From NCBI GenBank assembly GCA_035379945.1, contig DAOSWG010000030.1, positions 1-5,130 on the forward strand: a stretch of 5,130 bases of DNA, in the 5' to 3' direction. The DNA is from JAAYZB01 sp035379945 (GTDB lineage: Bacteria > Bacillota_I > Bacilli_A > Izemoplasmatales > Hujiaoplasmataceae). A model generated the notes under the pieces. It worked only from the letters and a program-made list of their open reading frames with translations. It was not told the DNA's origin and searched no databases. Position numbers and translations under genes: made by a program. This document shows positions 4,897 to 5,130 of the stretch, one piece after another. Each line of letters starts with the position of its first letter. Within the stretch, counting starts at the first letter, position 1.

Positions 4897-5130
4897 ATGA
4901 ACAAGAAAACCATCGAAGATTTGGATGTCAAGGGCCGGAAGGTTCTTGTAAGGGTCGATTTCAACGTCCCTATGAAAGACGGAGTCATCACCGATGACAA
5001 CCGTATTGTACAGGCATTACCGACAATCAAGTATCTGATCGAAGAAGATGCGAAAGTGATTCTCTTCAGCCATCTCGGCAGAGTCAAGACACAAGAAGAC
5101 AAGGCAAAGAACTCACTGGCCCCCGTCAGC
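4897..5130 (+). CDS. pgk: Phosphoglycerate kinase, N-terminal part (78 residues, cut by window end)
   Basis: The start of phosphoglycerate kinase, the cytosolic glycolytic enzyme that transfers phosphate from 1,3-bisphosphoglycerate to ADP. The visible part contains the family signature KVLVRVDFNVP (15-25), then DGVITDDNRI (28-37) and VILFSHLGRVK (54-64). Asp21, Asn23, Arg36, His59 and Arg62 are in the positions of the 3-phosphoglycerate binding residues. The frame stays open to the window end, so about 320 further residues lie beyond, judging by the normal family length of near 395. A GGAGG at 4884-4888 and a strong promoter support the ATG. In many Firmicutes pgk follows gap in an operon; here it follows the comK-like gene and has its own promoter. 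Read-through from that gene is possible because no terminator separates them. Confidence 0.97.
   Translation, partial: MNKKTIEDLDVKGRKVLVRVDFNVPMKDGVITDDNRIVQALPTIKYLIEEDAKVILFSHLGRVKTQEDKAKNSLAPVS

Noticed and set aside
1..5130. Mobile element, CRISPR array, tRNA or rRNA
   Set aside because: No terminal inverted repeats, transposase, regularly spaced repeats or structural RNA signatures were seen on either strand.

Overview
The window looks like chromosomal core DNA from a low-to-moderate GC Firmicute, or a deep-branching relative such as the Erysipelotrichia or non-parasitic Mollicute-like lineages. The reasons are: Bacillus-type Shine-Dalgarno sequences close to AAAGGAGGTGAT, sigma-A promoters that often carry an extended TGn -10, U-tract hairpin terminators after most genes, and a gene set (SufB, DarA-type c-di-AMP receptor, ComK-family protein, shared MsmK-type sugar ATPase, Pgk) that fits this group. 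TGA is a stop here, so it is not a Mycoplasma-type code. The exact taxon is inference.

Layout. (1) 1-459 (+): 3' end of sufB, the Fe-S cluster scaffold, ending at a bidirectional terminator. (2) 475-1776 (-): a convergent gene for a polytopic membrane protein of the DUF1576 type with a clear internal duplication; its stop codon lies in the loop of the shared terminator. (3) 1777-2056: a 280-bp divergent control region with a promoter on each strand, a strong hairpin in the minus-strand leader and a small 12-bp tandem repeat. (4) 2057-2380 (+): darA/pstA, a cyclic-di-AMP receptor, followed by a strong terminator. (5) 2503-3060 (+): a short regulator with a C-terminal PucR/CdaR-type helix-turn-helix, probably starting at TTG. 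(6) 3152-4279 (+): an orphan MsmK/MsmX/UgpC-type ATPase. (7) about 4376-4813 (+): a ComK-family protein whose start codon is problematic. (8) 4897 to the window end (+): the beginning of pgk.

Each plus-strand gene from darA onward has its own promoter, and most have their own terminator, so this is a string of single-gene units rather than an operon. The loose theme is housekeeping metabolism and signalling: Fe-S assembly, c-di-AMP sensing, sugar uptake energised by a shared ATPase, glycolysis, and two DNA-binding regulators. No mobile element, CRISPR array, rRNA or tRNA is visible, and I see no clear new multi-gene system. The points most worth a second look are the comK start region (no usable ATG/GTG/TTG behind the ribosome binding site, and an A8 tract that would join an ATG to the frame if it had nine A's), the duplicated DUF1576 transporter-like protein, and a Phe in place of the usual Arg in the DarA ligand pocket.
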